Assembly: GCA_013289795.1 (NCBI GenBank)
Contig: JABCZH010000010.1
Location: 1 to 64,000, forward strand
Reading direction: 5' to 3'
DNA: 64,000 bases
Origin: Acidobacteriota bacterium
GTDB taxonomy: Bacteria > Acidobacteriota > Terriglobia > Terriglobales > Acidobacteriaceae
Shown: in pieces, positions 34,617 through 42,561 of the stretch
How the letters are laid out: every line of letters starts with the position of its first letter
Numbering within the stretch: position 1 is the stretch's first letter
Notes under the pieces: generated by a model
What the model saw: the letters and a program-made list of their open reading frames with translations, nothing else
Told to the model about the DNA's origin: nothing
The model's database searches: none
Position numbers and translations under genes: made by a program

Positions 34617-35947
34617 GTTCAGCCGTCAAAATCATCGGCGCCGGCCTTGCCGGATCCGAAGCAGCATGGCAGTGCGCTCGCCAGGGCATTGCCGTCGAGT
34701 TGTTCGAGATGCGGCCAGTCTGCTCCACACCTGCTCACCAGACCGGAGACTTCGCCGAACTAGTCTGTTCCAACTCCCTGAAGTCCGACAGCGAGAACAC
34801 TGCGCCCTGGCTGCTCAAAGAAGAGATGCGCCGCGCGGGATCGCTCCTGCTCGAAATCGCCCGCCAATGCGCGGTTCCAGCCGGGCATGCGCTCGCCGTC
34901 GATCGCACCACTTTCGCCGCCAAAGTCACCGAAGCCATTTCCCGTGAGTCGCTGATCACCATCCGCCGCGAAGAAGTCACCCATATCGACGAAGGCCAGC
35001 TCACCATCATCGCCACCGGCCCGCTGACCTCCGATGCACTTTCGCAGGAAGTCGCCCGCCTCAGCGGAGCTTCACATCTATATTTCTACGACTCGATAAG
35101 TCCCATCGTCGAAGCCGATTCCATCGACATGGCGAAGGTTTACCTGGCCGCGCGCTACGACAAGGGAACCGCCGACTACATCAACTGCCCCATGTCGAGG
35201 GACGACTATGACCGCTTCTACGAAGCGCTGATCACCGCCGAATCAGTCGAAGCCCACGATTGGGAGAAACTGAACTACTTCGAAGGCTGCCTGCCCATCG
35301 AAGAAATAGCCCGCCGCGGCCGTGACACGCTGCGCTTCGGCCCCATGAAACCAGTGGGCCTGAAGAATCCGCGCACCGGGCAAATACCGTATGCGGTGGT
35401 TCAATTGCGACAGGAGAATCTGCGAGCCGATTCCTACAACCTAGTCGGCTTCCAGAACCACCTGAAGTTCGGCGAGCAGGCCCGCGTGCTCCGCCTGATT
35501 CCTGGCCTGGAGAACGCCCGCTTCCTGCGCTACGGCCAAATCCACCGCAACACCTACATCAACGCTCCCACGCTTCTCGAAGAGACGCTGCAGATGAAGC
35601 AGCATCCCCAAGTCTTGTTCGCCGGCCAGATTTGCGGCGTCGAAGGCTACACAGAATCAATCGCCACCGGGCTGCTCGCGGGATTGCACGCTGCCGCTCT
35701 GGTCACGGGGATGCAGCCGATCCCGCCGCCGCGAGCCACGGCTTTCGGCTCGCTCACCCACTACATCACCCACGCCGACCCCGCCAAGTTCCAGCCCGCT
35801 AACATCACTTTTGACCTGCTACCCTCGCTGGATCACAAGATCCGCGACCGCAAGGAAAGGCATCGCTTGCAGTGCCATCTTGCTCTAACGCACTTCGACA
35901 TCTGGCTGGATAAGGCCAAGCCAACTCCCACCTTGGCGCCGTTGTAG
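34613..35947 (+). CDS. trmFO: Folate-dependent tRNA m5U54 methyltransferase
   Basis: The 444-aa flavoprotein methylates U54 of tRNAs with methylene-THF. It has an N-terminal FAD motif (VKIIGAGLAGSEAAWQCA), FEMRP, TGDFAELVCSNSLKSD, and AGQICGVEGYTESIATGLLAG near the C-terminus, all characteristic of TrmFO. The start is GTG 34613, overlapping the GNAT stop by 4 nt. Upstream in-frame codons belong to the overlapped gene. Confidence 0.95.
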   Translation: MSSAVKIIGAGLAGSEAAWQCARQGIAVELFEMRPVCSTPAHQTGDFAELVCSNSLKSDSENTAPWLLKEEMRRAGSLLLEIARQCAVPAGHALAVDRTTFAAKVTEAISRESLITIRREEVTHIDEGQLTIIATGPLTSDALSQEVARLSGASHLYFYDSISPIVEADSIDMAKVYLAARYDKGTADYINCPMSRDDYDRFYEALITAESVEAHDWEKLNYFEGCLPIEEIARRGRDTLRFGPMKPVGLKNPRTGQIPYAVVQLRQENLRADSYNLVGFQNHLKFGEQARVLRLIPGLENARFLRYGQIHRNTYINAPTLLEETLQMKQHPQVLFAGQICGVEGYTESIATGLLAGLHAAALVTGMQPIPPPRATAFGSLTHYITHADPAKFQPANITFDLLPSLDHKIRDRKERHRLQCHLALTHFDIWLDKAKPTPTLAPL

Positions 35948-35963
35948 CGCCGGCGTCCTCGCT

Positions 35964-35999
35964 GGCTGTCGTGGGGGCGTCTCGCCCCCACAATGTCAG
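35964..35999. repeat. Strong GC hairpin after trmFO
   Basis: GTGGGGGCG and CGCCCCCAC form a 9-bp stem around TCT, with outer GGCTG/CAGCC pairing. There is no T-run. It may act as a transcript-stabilising hairpin or be a dispersed palindromic repeat. Confidence 0.6.
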
Positions 36000-36109
36000 C
36001 CTCCCCACCCTAATTTTCTGAAACAAAACCAACCTTATTTCCGTATCACACCCCAGCGGCGGCCCGTCCTGGCTCACGTTCGGGCGGCCTGACCGTCCAA
36101 TCTTCGGCC

Positions 36110-37369
36110 ATGATTCTGCGCGACCTCATCGGCGACGTCCTCCGCACCCTCTGGTCTCACAAGCTACGCACCTTCCTCACCATGTTCGGCATTGCTTGGG
36201 GAATTGTTTCCATCGTCCTGATGACGGCGGCTGGCGAGGGCCTGCGCAAAGGCCAGGAAACTCAAGCCCAAACCTTGGGCAAGGACGTCATGATCGTCTT
36301 CCATGGCCGCACCAGCTTGCAGGTCGGCGGAACCCGCGCTGGCCGGACCGTGCATTGGGAAGATGCCGACATGGCTGCGATCCAGGCCCAAACTTCCGAT
36401 TGTCAGTACACCATTCCCGAACTCGAGCAGGAGGACGTCCGCACTCACAGCAACTACAACAACGCCGCTCTCCTGGTGACCGGCTCACAGCCTCCGTTTC
36501 AGGACATTCGCAGCCTCGGCGTGGGCCAGGGACGTTTCTACGACTGGGACGATACGCGCGAAGGCCGTCGCGTCGCTTTCCTCGGTAGCGATGCCGCCAA
36601 GCAGCTCTTTCCGGGCCGTAATCCTGTCGGTGAAAACATTTATCTGAACGACTTCCCTTACACCGTGATCGGCGTGATGGAGAAGAAGAAACAGGACTCC
36701 AGCTACGACGGCTGGGACGTCAACAAGATCTTCATTCCTTTTGGCGCCATGCGCCGAGACTTTCCCGACAAGCCTCCGGGTACGTCAACCACTTTTGATC
36801 AGTTACTGGTAACGCCCAAGTCGTACGAGCAGCACGAAGCCTGCAAGCGAGAAGTGCGCGTCGCCCTCGGCCAGATGCACAACTTCGATCCGAATGACAA
36901 AGAAGCTTGTCCCATCTGGGATACGGTTCAGGAGGCCAAAGCCTTCCGGCAGATGACCGATGGCATGAAATATTTCCTCGGTGCCGTGGGCGTTGTCACT
37001 CTGTTTCTCGGCGGCCTCGGGGTCATGAACGTCATGATGGTGGCGGTGCGCGAGCGCACTCGTGAAATCGGTGTGCGCAAGGCGCTGGGCGCTCCCGCAC
37101 AAACTATCTTGAAACAATTCTTCTTCGAGGCGCTGTTGATTGCCTGTCTCAGCGGCGGCATTGGACTGGCTATCGCCTTCGGCCTTTGCTTTCTGGTGGA
37201 TTTGCTGCCCATGCCTGACTTCTTCGCTGGACTATTGCCCACATGGGGATCGGGATTACTGGCCTGCGGTTTGCTGGGCACGATCGCGGTACTTTCGGCG
37301 CTCTATCCCGCGCGCAAGGCGGCGTCGATTGATCCGATCGAGGCCCTGCGATTCGAAGCTGGAGGTTAA
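36110..37369 (+). CDS. MacB-like ABC transporter permease 1
   Basis: The 419-aa inner-membrane protein has one N-terminal transmembrane helix (about 22-42, KLRTFLTMFGIAWGIVSIVL), a large periplasmic MacB_PCD domain (50-280) and three C-terminal helices with an FtsX segment, NVMMVAVRERTREIGVRKALGA. MacB-type exporters couple this fold to a cytoplasmic ATPase and act on lipoproteins, toxins or peptides. No ATPase or membrane-fusion gene adjoins. A homologous permease follows after 39 nt. Confidence 0.9.
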   Translation: MILRDLIGDVLRTLWSHKLRTFLTMFGIAWGIVSIVLMTAAGEGLRKGQETQAQTLGKDVMIVFHGRTSLQVGGTRAGRTVHWEDADMAAIQAQTSDCQYTIPELEQEDVRTHSNYNNAALLVTGSQPPFQDIRSLGVGQGRFYDWDDTREGRRVAFLGSDAAKQLFPGRNPVGENIYLNDFPYTVIGVMEKKKQDSSYDGWDVNKIFIPFGAMRRDFPDKPPGTSTTFDQLLVTPKSYEQHEACKREVRVALGQMHNFDPNDKEACPIWDTVQEAKAFRQMTDGMKYFLGAVGVVTLFLGGLGVMNVMMVAVRERTREIGVRKALGAPAQTILKQFFFEALLIACLSGGIGLAIAFGLCFLVDLLPMPDFFAGLLPTWGSGLLACGLLGTIAVLSALYPARKAASIDPIEALRFEAGG

Positions 37370-37370
37370 C

Positions 37371-37407
37371 TCTCCGTGACGCTCAGTGTCCTCTGTGGTT
37401 AAGCCTT
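37371..37407 (+). repeat. Dispersed CTCTGTGGTTAA-type repeat between permease genes
   Basis: TCTCCGTGACGCTCAGTGTCC followed by TCTGTGGTTAAGCCTTT occupies nearly the whole 39-nt gap between the two permease genes. Confidence 0.75.
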
Positions 37408-37408
37408 T

Positions 37409-38665
37409 ATGTTGATCGAAATCATTCGCGAAGCCTGGATCGCCCTGCGGCGCAACTACACTCGCAGCTTGCTCACTATGCTGGGCATCGTTTGGGGCAT
37501 CACCACGGTGACGCTGCTGATCGCCTACGGTAGCAGCTTCCGCGACGTGCTAGTGGGTGGCTTCGATGCTTTCGGCAAGGGTGCGGTCATCTGCTGGCCG
37601 CAACAAACCAGCGAACAACCCGGCGGCCAACGTGCTGGCAAGAAAGTCGTTTTCGAGCAAGCCGATCTCGACATGGTCAAAGAGACCGCCCCTCTGGTGA
37701 AACACGCTTGCCTCGAAACCGTGCGCCGCCCAGGCATCGCCTACGGAGACCGCATGGTTGGCACCGCCGCCGTTCGCGGCGTTTGTGCAGCCTACGGAGA
37801 GATGAGGAATGAGGTGCCATCGGAGGGGCGCTGGATCAATGATAGCGATGAACTCGAACGCCGCCGCGTGGCGTTCCTCGGCGGACGCATTCGCGAGCAA
37901 CTGTTCAGCGGACGCCCGGCTGTGGGCGAGATCATCCAGATCGGCGGAGTGCGGTTTACCGTGATCGGAGTGATGGCCCGCAAGATTCAGCTCAGCAACT
38001 ATTTCAGCAGCGACGATGAATCCACCTGGATTCCCTACACCGCCGCCGGCGATTTGTGGAATACCAAAGACGCTGCCGTGATGATCTTCGAGCCAGTCGC
38101 GCCCCAATTCGAAAAACGAGCAATGGCGCAGGTGCTGGCAGCAGTGGCGACACGCCAGGGGTTCTCACCTACGGACCCCAAAGCCATTCAGATGTTCGGG
38201 CGGGACGAGTTCCGCCCCGTCATCGACGCTCTTACCATCGGCCTGCAAGTGTTGCTTGCGTTCGTTGGGACTTTGACTCTCGGCATTGGCGGCGTGGGTG
38301 TGATGAACATCATGCTGGTTTCGGTGGACGAGCGCATCCGTGAAATAGGTTTACGTCGCGCTCTGGGCGCGCGTAAGCGCCACATCAAGTTTCAATTCCT
38401 CGCCGAAACTCTTCTTATCATGCTCCTGGGAGGAGCCATCGGTGTACTGCTGTCCTATGCCATCGCGGCCGCGGTTGGGACTTTGCCGCTAATGGGCCCT
38501 CTGTTTGAAGATGAATCAGGCAAAGGCGATATCCATCTCCGCATCTCGCTGACGACCGTGACACTTTCGACCATCGTGCTTCTGATTGTCGGCGTCATCA
38601 CCGGCCTCGTGCCCGCACTGCGCGCCTCGAAGCTCGATCCCGTCGAAGCCTTGCGATACGAATAG
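37409..38665 (+). CDS. MacB-like ABC transporter permease 2
   Basis: The 418-aa paralogue of the preceding gene has the same plan: an N-terminal helix (SLLTMLGIVWGITTVTLLIA), a periplasmic domain and the FtsX end NIMLVSVDERIREIGLRRALGARKRHIKFQF with three helices. The two probably form a heterodimeric permease sharing an ATPase encoded elsewhere. It ends LDPVEALRYE, a typical MacB-family tail. Confidence 0.9.
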   Translation: MLIEIIREAWIALRRNYTRSLLTMLGIVWGITTVTLLIAYGSSFRDVLVGGFDAFGKGAVICWPQQTSEQPGGQRAGKKVVFEQADLDMVKETAPLVKHACLETVRRPGIAYGDRMVGTAAVRGVCAAYGEMRNEVPSEGRWINDSDELERRRVAFLGGRIREQLFSGRPAVGEIIQIGGVRFTVIGVMARKIQLSNYFSSDDESTWIPYTAAGDLWNTKDAAVMIFEPVAPQFEKRAMAQVLAAVATRQGFSPTDPKAIQMFGRDEFRPVIDALTIGLQVLLAFVGTLTLGIGGVGVMNIMLVSVDERIREIGLRRALGARKRHIKFQFLAETLLIMLLGGAIGVLLSYAIAAAVGTLPLMGPLFEDESGKGDIHLRISLTTVTLSTIVLLIVGVITGLVPALRASKLDPVEALRYE

Positions 38666-38766
38666 AGAACGGCCACGGATTCAAGGGAACCAACAAATCA
38701 TTTGACCGGCCACCCTGTTAAGCAGTACCTTGCTGCCAGTTCTCTCATGACTTTGCGAGGTGTTGC

Positions 38767-39843
38767 TTGCCGATCTCCGCGATCGATGCCATCAGTCCAG
38801 CCTTCCAACACACCAAACAGCAGCTTCTTCAGCCGTTCCGCGCAACGCAGTGGGCCAAGCTTGCGCTGGTGGGGTTTCTCGCCGGCGAGCTCAGTTCGGG
38901 AGGATGCAACGGTGGCAACTTCCATATGCCCTCTCAAACCGGCGGCGGGCAGCGTTTTGTGCATTCCGGGTTGCCCAACTTCGATCCCATGATGCTCGTC
39001 CCTTTAATTGGGCTGCTGGTCGTGATCGCCATAGTCCTCTGGATACTCTTCCTCTACGTGAGCAGCGTGATGCGCTTCGTCTTATTCGATAGCGTGATCG
39101 CGAAGCGGTGCGAAATTGGGCTTTACTGGGGACGGCGGCATGGCGCCGGGTTAGGTTACTTCGTGTGGCAACTTCTTTTTTTTCTCGCGATGGTGGCCGG
39201 TTTAGCCATCTTGCTGGGAATCCCTGCCGCGCTCGCCTTGGCCGAGGGCTGGTTCAACGATCCACGGCAGCATGCGGTTCCGCTCATCCTGGCCGGCATA
39301 GTCGTGTTCTTTGTGGTGTTGAGCTTCATGGTGTCTGCCTTGGTGGTCCACGTTCTGACCAAGGATTTTGTGGTGCCAACCATGGCCCTCGAAAACATCA
39401 ACGCCATAGAAGGCTGGCGGCGACTGTGGCCCATGTTGAAAGCAGAGAAGGGCAGCTACGCTGGCTATATCGGCATGAAGATCGTAATGGCCCTGGGAAC
39501 TGCGGTGGTGGTGGGGATCATTACGCTTATCGTGGTCATCATCCTGCTGATCCCAGTGGGCGGCGTCGGCGTGGTTGCCGTCCTGGCGGGCAAGACTGCT
39601 GGCCTGACCTGGAACCTTTACACGATTACCCTGGCAGTGGTTGCGGGGTGCATTGTGCTCGCGATACTTCTATATGTGGTGTCCCTAATCTCGGTGCCGG
39701 CGATTGTATTCTTCCCGGCCTATTCCATCTATTTCTTCGCATCGCGCTATCCGGCGCTGGACAGGTTCCTGCATCCGCCGCCCAGCGTTCCCCAAGTTCC
39801 TCCGCCGCCGTTGTTGCCGCCGGAAGCAGCGCCAATTGGATAA
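38767..39843 (+). CDS. Polytopic membrane protein of unknown function
   Basis: The 358-aa protein has about six to seven hydrophobic segments (roughly 80-105, 137-165, 180-207, 242-275, 287-310, 312-335) and a proline-rich C-terminus (PPPSVPQVPPPPLLPPEAAP). The start is TTG 38767 behind GAGG. It resembles uncharacterised integral membrane proteins common in Acidobacteriota with a repeated glycerophosphoryl-type helical layout. No catalytic motif is seen. Confidence 0.8.
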   Translation: MPISAIDAISPAFQHTKQQLLQPFRATQWAKLALVGFLAGELSSGGCNGGNFHMPSQTGGGQRFVHSGLPNFDPMMLVPLIGLLVVIAIVLWILFLYVSSVMRFVLFDSVIAKRCEIGLYWGRRHGAGLGYFVWQLLFFLAMVAGLAILLGIPAALALAEGWFNDPRQHAVPLILAGIVVFFVVLSFMVSALVVHVLTKDFVVPTMALENINAIEGWRRLWPMLKAEKGSYAGYIGMKIVMALGTAVVVGIITLIVVIILLIPVGGVGVVAVLAGKTAGLTWNLYTITLAVVAGCIVLAILLYVVSLISVPAIVFFPAYSIYFFASRYPALDRFLHPPPSVPQVPPPPLLPPEAAPIG

Positions 39844-39907
39844 TACGGCTGGCGCTCCGGGAAGCTAGCTTAGCTGCATCGGTGGCGCAACGATCCCGTT
39901 GCCGCTA

Positions 39908-40735
39908 TCAGTTCTCAGTCGCCGCGCGGGCGGCTTTCGGGCTGCGGCCCCACGAGAACCGCCGTCCCACGATGCATTTGATGATCAGATGGTCGGTGGA
40001 AGCGGTCGCTCCCACTCCGACTCCGAAGTTGAACTCCCAGTTCGGTCCCAGATCGAGATCGATGGCGGGGACAAATTGCTGTTGCTGCTGATGCAGGGGA
40101 TCGAAGCTTGTAATCGGCCCGTAAGACGCGTAGTACTCCAACCCTCCCGCGATCCGCTTGGTGAAGTCGTAGCTGACTTTCGCGTTGGGTGAAAAAACCA
40201 CGCCTTGATGCACACTGGCGCCGTGAAACGAGCGATCAAGCGTGGGATTGAAACTCAGATACCAAGGGCCGATCTTCTTGTCCACAATGGGGCGGATCTC
40301 CCACGTCCAGGTGTCCAGCGAGAAGTCGCGGCGCTGATAGCCAATCTCGTTGGAAATGCTCACCCCTACCGGCCAGTGCCAGGAATCGGGAACGCGAACA
40401 CGGGGGCGGATGTGGTCGCCCACCCACTGCCAGCCGCCATCGGACTGAATGCTGGTGAAAACGTAGAAGCCGACCTCGAACCAGTTGGTAATGCCCTGCG
40501 TGATTTCCAAAGTCTCGTGCTCCGCGTGATTCGACGGCAGCACGCCTTCGGTCACCGTCTTGCTCCCCTCCACCGTGAAGTTGCTGTGCAGTTCCACCAT
40601 GGTGTGCGCGGGTGGAACCGTGTCGTAGGAATAGACCTGAATCTCGTAGTTATCCTGGGCGTGGCAGGGGGCGACGGCGGAGGCAGCCGACGCGAGGGCT
40701 GCGAATCCGGAAAGCAAAAGGCGTCGAACGTTCAT
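39908..40735 (-). CDS. Putative outer-membrane beta-barrel protein
   Basis: The product is 275 aa from ATG 40735, chosen because MNVRRLLLSGFAALASAASA is a signal peptide. The rest is rich in alternating aromatic/polar strands (YEIQVYSYDTVPP, NWFEVGFYVFTSIQ, GPWYLSFNPTLDRSFHG, WEFNFGVGVGATAST), as in small outer-membrane porin-like barrels. It may be a channel for hydrophobic compounds. No assignment beyond the fold is made. Confidence 0.75.
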   Translation of the reverse strand: MNVRRLLLSGFAALASAASAVAPCHAQDNYEIQVYSYDTVPPAHTMVELHSNFTVEGSKTVTEGVLPSNHAEHETLEITQGITNWFEVGFYVFTSIQSDGGWQWVGDHIRPRVRVPDSWHWPVGVSISNEIGYQRRDFSLDTWTWEIRPIVDKKIGPWYLSFNPTLDRSFHGASVHQGVVFSPNAKVSYDFTKRIAGGLEYYASYGPITSFDPLHQQQQQFVPAIDLDLGPNWEFNFGVGVGATASTDHLIIKCIVGRRFSWGRSPKAARAATEN

Positions 40736-40893
40736 TGTGTCCGGCGCGTTCCTGGGGTTCGCGACCGTGTTTTCATCATGCACCGCACACGGGGGTCCGT
40801 GCAAGCATCCTGGAGTTGGCTCAACCAGCCGTGAGCGCCGCTTGCATGCTCCCGCAACAACGCCAATAATGCTTGCAGCATTCTGGGGAACGC

Positions 40894-41316
40894 GTGCTGG
40901 CATTCGAACAGAAAGTGCGGGAGAGCTTCGGTCGCCAGGCCTTGATGGCCACGATTGCGGCTGAGCTACTATCAGTGGCTCCCGGCACTGTCGAAATCAG
41001 ATTGCCTTTCGGCCGACATCTCACGCAGCAAAACGACTTTCTCCACGCCGGCGTCATCACCAGCGTTCTGGATTCCGCCTGCGGCTACGCCGCGCTCAGC
41101 GTGGCCCCAGAAAATGCCGAAGTCCTCAGCGTGGAATTCAAGGTCAATCTGTTGGCCCCGGCTGTCGGAGAATCCTTCATAGCCCGTGCCCAGGTCAAAC
41201 GCGCGGGAAGAACCCTGACTGTCTGTACCGCCGACGCCTTCGCGCTGAATCAGGGAAACGAAAAGCTGGTAGCGACGATGCAAGCTACCATCATGAACAT
41301 GATTCCGCAGGCGTGA
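40894..41316 (+). CDS. PaaI-type thioesterase (hotdog fold)
   Basis: The product is about 140 aa from GTG 40894 (GGGGAA 5 nt upstream; homologues begin with FEQxVRxSF). HAGVITSVLDSACGYAALSV contains the HxG...D catalytic region of PaaI/4HBT acyl-CoA thioesterases, followed by EFKVNLLAPAVGESFIARA. The acyl substrate is unknown. A TTG at 40873 is an alternative start. Confidence 0.88.
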   Translation: MLAFEQKVRESFGRQALMATIAAELLSVAPGTVEIRLPFGRHLTQQNDFLHAGVITSVLDSACGYAALSVAPENAEVLSVEFKVNLLAPAVGESFIARAQVKRAGRTLTVCTADAFALNQGNEKLVATMQATIMNMIPQA

Positions 41317-41368
41317 TCGCTGCCCTGACGCTCCCCAAGCTTGCAGTCTTCAGATATCATGGCCTCCC

Positions 41369-41887
41369 GTGACCTCGACGCAGGAATCCGCCCCGGGTTC
41401 GCGCCGCCGCGCGCTGCGCGACATCCTGCTCTTCGGGGTGTGCGGCGGCGTACTCATCGTGGTCCTGAAACTGACGGAGTATCGCTTCCTGGTGGTCGAG
41501 TACTCGGTGGAGATCTACGTTGCGCTGGTCGCCGCCCTCTTTGCCGGACTCGGTATCTGGCTGGGGCTGACACTCACCAGAAAAAAGCCGGCGGTGATCA
41601 TCCAAGAAAAGATCATCACGGAAACAATCATCAAGGAAATCCCGGCTCAGGCACTAGATCCGTTCGTCGTTGACGAGACCCGCGTGAACCAACTCGGCAT
41701 CACCACGCGCGAGCTGGAGATTCTCGGGCTCATCGCCGCCGGGCTAAGCAATCGGGAGATTGCCGGAAAGCTATTCGTCAGCGAAAACACGGTAAAGACC
41801 CATTCCAGCAGGCTGTTTGATAAGCTCGGCGCCAAGCGGCGCACCCAGGCGGTGCAGATGGGCAAGACCGCCCGGCTGATCCCGTGA
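41369..41887 (+). CDS. Membrane-anchored LuxR-type regulator
   Basis: The 172-aa protein has two transmembrane helices (about 19-36 and 48-68), a linker rich in IIQEKIITETIIKEIP, and a C-terminal LuxR/GerE HTH (TTRELEILGLIAAGLSNREI, ENTVKTHSSRLFDKLGAKRR). There is no receiver domain. Membrane attachment suggests sensing of envelope state. It is followed by a DUF4199 membrane-protein gene with repeated GGGTGA dyads between, which are candidate binding sites. The start is GTG 41369. Confidence 0.88.
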   Translation: MTSTQESAPGSRRRALRDILLFGVCGGVLIVVLKLTEYRFLVVEYSVEIYVALVAALFAGLGIWLGLTLTRKKPAVIIQEKIITETIIKEIPAQALDPFVVDETRVNQLGITTRELEILGLIAAGLSNREIAGKLFVSENTVKTHSSRLFDKLGAKRRTQAVQMGKTARLIP

Positions 41888-41897
41888 CCTGTCAGCA

Positions 41898-41952
41898 CCA
41901 CTCGAAAGGGTGATTTTTCGCTTCCCCAATGCAGAATCACCCAAAAGGGTGA
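41898..41952. promoter_or_regulatory. TCACCC-GGGTGA operator-like repeats
   Basis: TCACCCAAAAGGGTGA (41937-41952) is a perfect 6-bp-arm dyad. A second half-conserved copy, CACTCGAAAGGGTGA, lies at 41899-41913. Both sit upstream of the DUF4199 gene. Confidence 0.6.
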
Positions 41953-42024
41953 CGACATCGCGTGCGTCCCCCGCTACACTTCGGGCATCGTGAAAGCAGT
42001 TTTACGTTAGGAGACTCGAATTCC

Positions 42025-42561
42025 ATGAAAAAGACGGTTCTGACCTTCGGACTGATATCCGGCGCAGTGTCGATCGCAACCATGCTGGCGGCGCTCCCCT
42101 TTGAGGATAAGATCGGCCACGACAAAGCGGAGATTCTTGGCTACACCATCATCGTGCTCTCGGCGTTGCTGGTTTTCTTCGGCATACGGTCCTATCGGGA
42201 GAATGTCGGGGGCGGCCGCCTGAGCTTCGGGCGCGGGTTCGCCGTCGGCATCCTTATTACGCTGATTTCGAGCGCGTGTTACGTGGGCACATGGGAAATC
42301 GTCTATTTCAAATTCATGCCCGACTTTGCCGTAAAATACGCCGCCCACATGGTGGAGCGCGCCAAAGCGTCCGGGGCAAGCCAGCAAAAGATCGCCGAGA
42401 CCGAGCAGCAAGCCAGAGAGTTCAAGCAGGCATACGACAATCCCTTGATCAACGTGGCCTATACCTTCATGGAAGTTTTCCCGGTCTACTTGGTGGTGAC
42501 TACGGTTTCGGCCGGAATTCTGCGAAAGAAAGAGCCGAAGGCTAGCTCGCTCTCGTCTTGA
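42025..42561 (+). CDS. DUF4199 membrane protein
   Basis: The 178-aa product starts at ATG 42025 (MKKTVLTFGLISGAVSIATM). It has four transmembrane helices: two N-terminal, one in FGRGFAVGILITLISSACYV and one near the C-terminus. KFMPDFAVKYAAHMVERAKASGAS lies in the loop, typical of DUF4199. Function unknown. Pairing with a membrane LuxR regulator suggests a small regulatory module. The 3' end overlaps the convergent der gene by 20 nt. Confidence 0.88.
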   Translation: MKKTVLTFGLISGAVSIATMLAALPFEDKIGHDKAEILGYTIIVLSALLVFFGIRSYRENVGGGRLSFGRGFAVGILITLISSACYVGTWEIVYFKFMPDFAVKYAAHMVERAKASGASQQKIAETEQQAREFKQAYDNPLINVAYTFMEVFPVYLVVTTVSAGILRKKEPKASSLSS

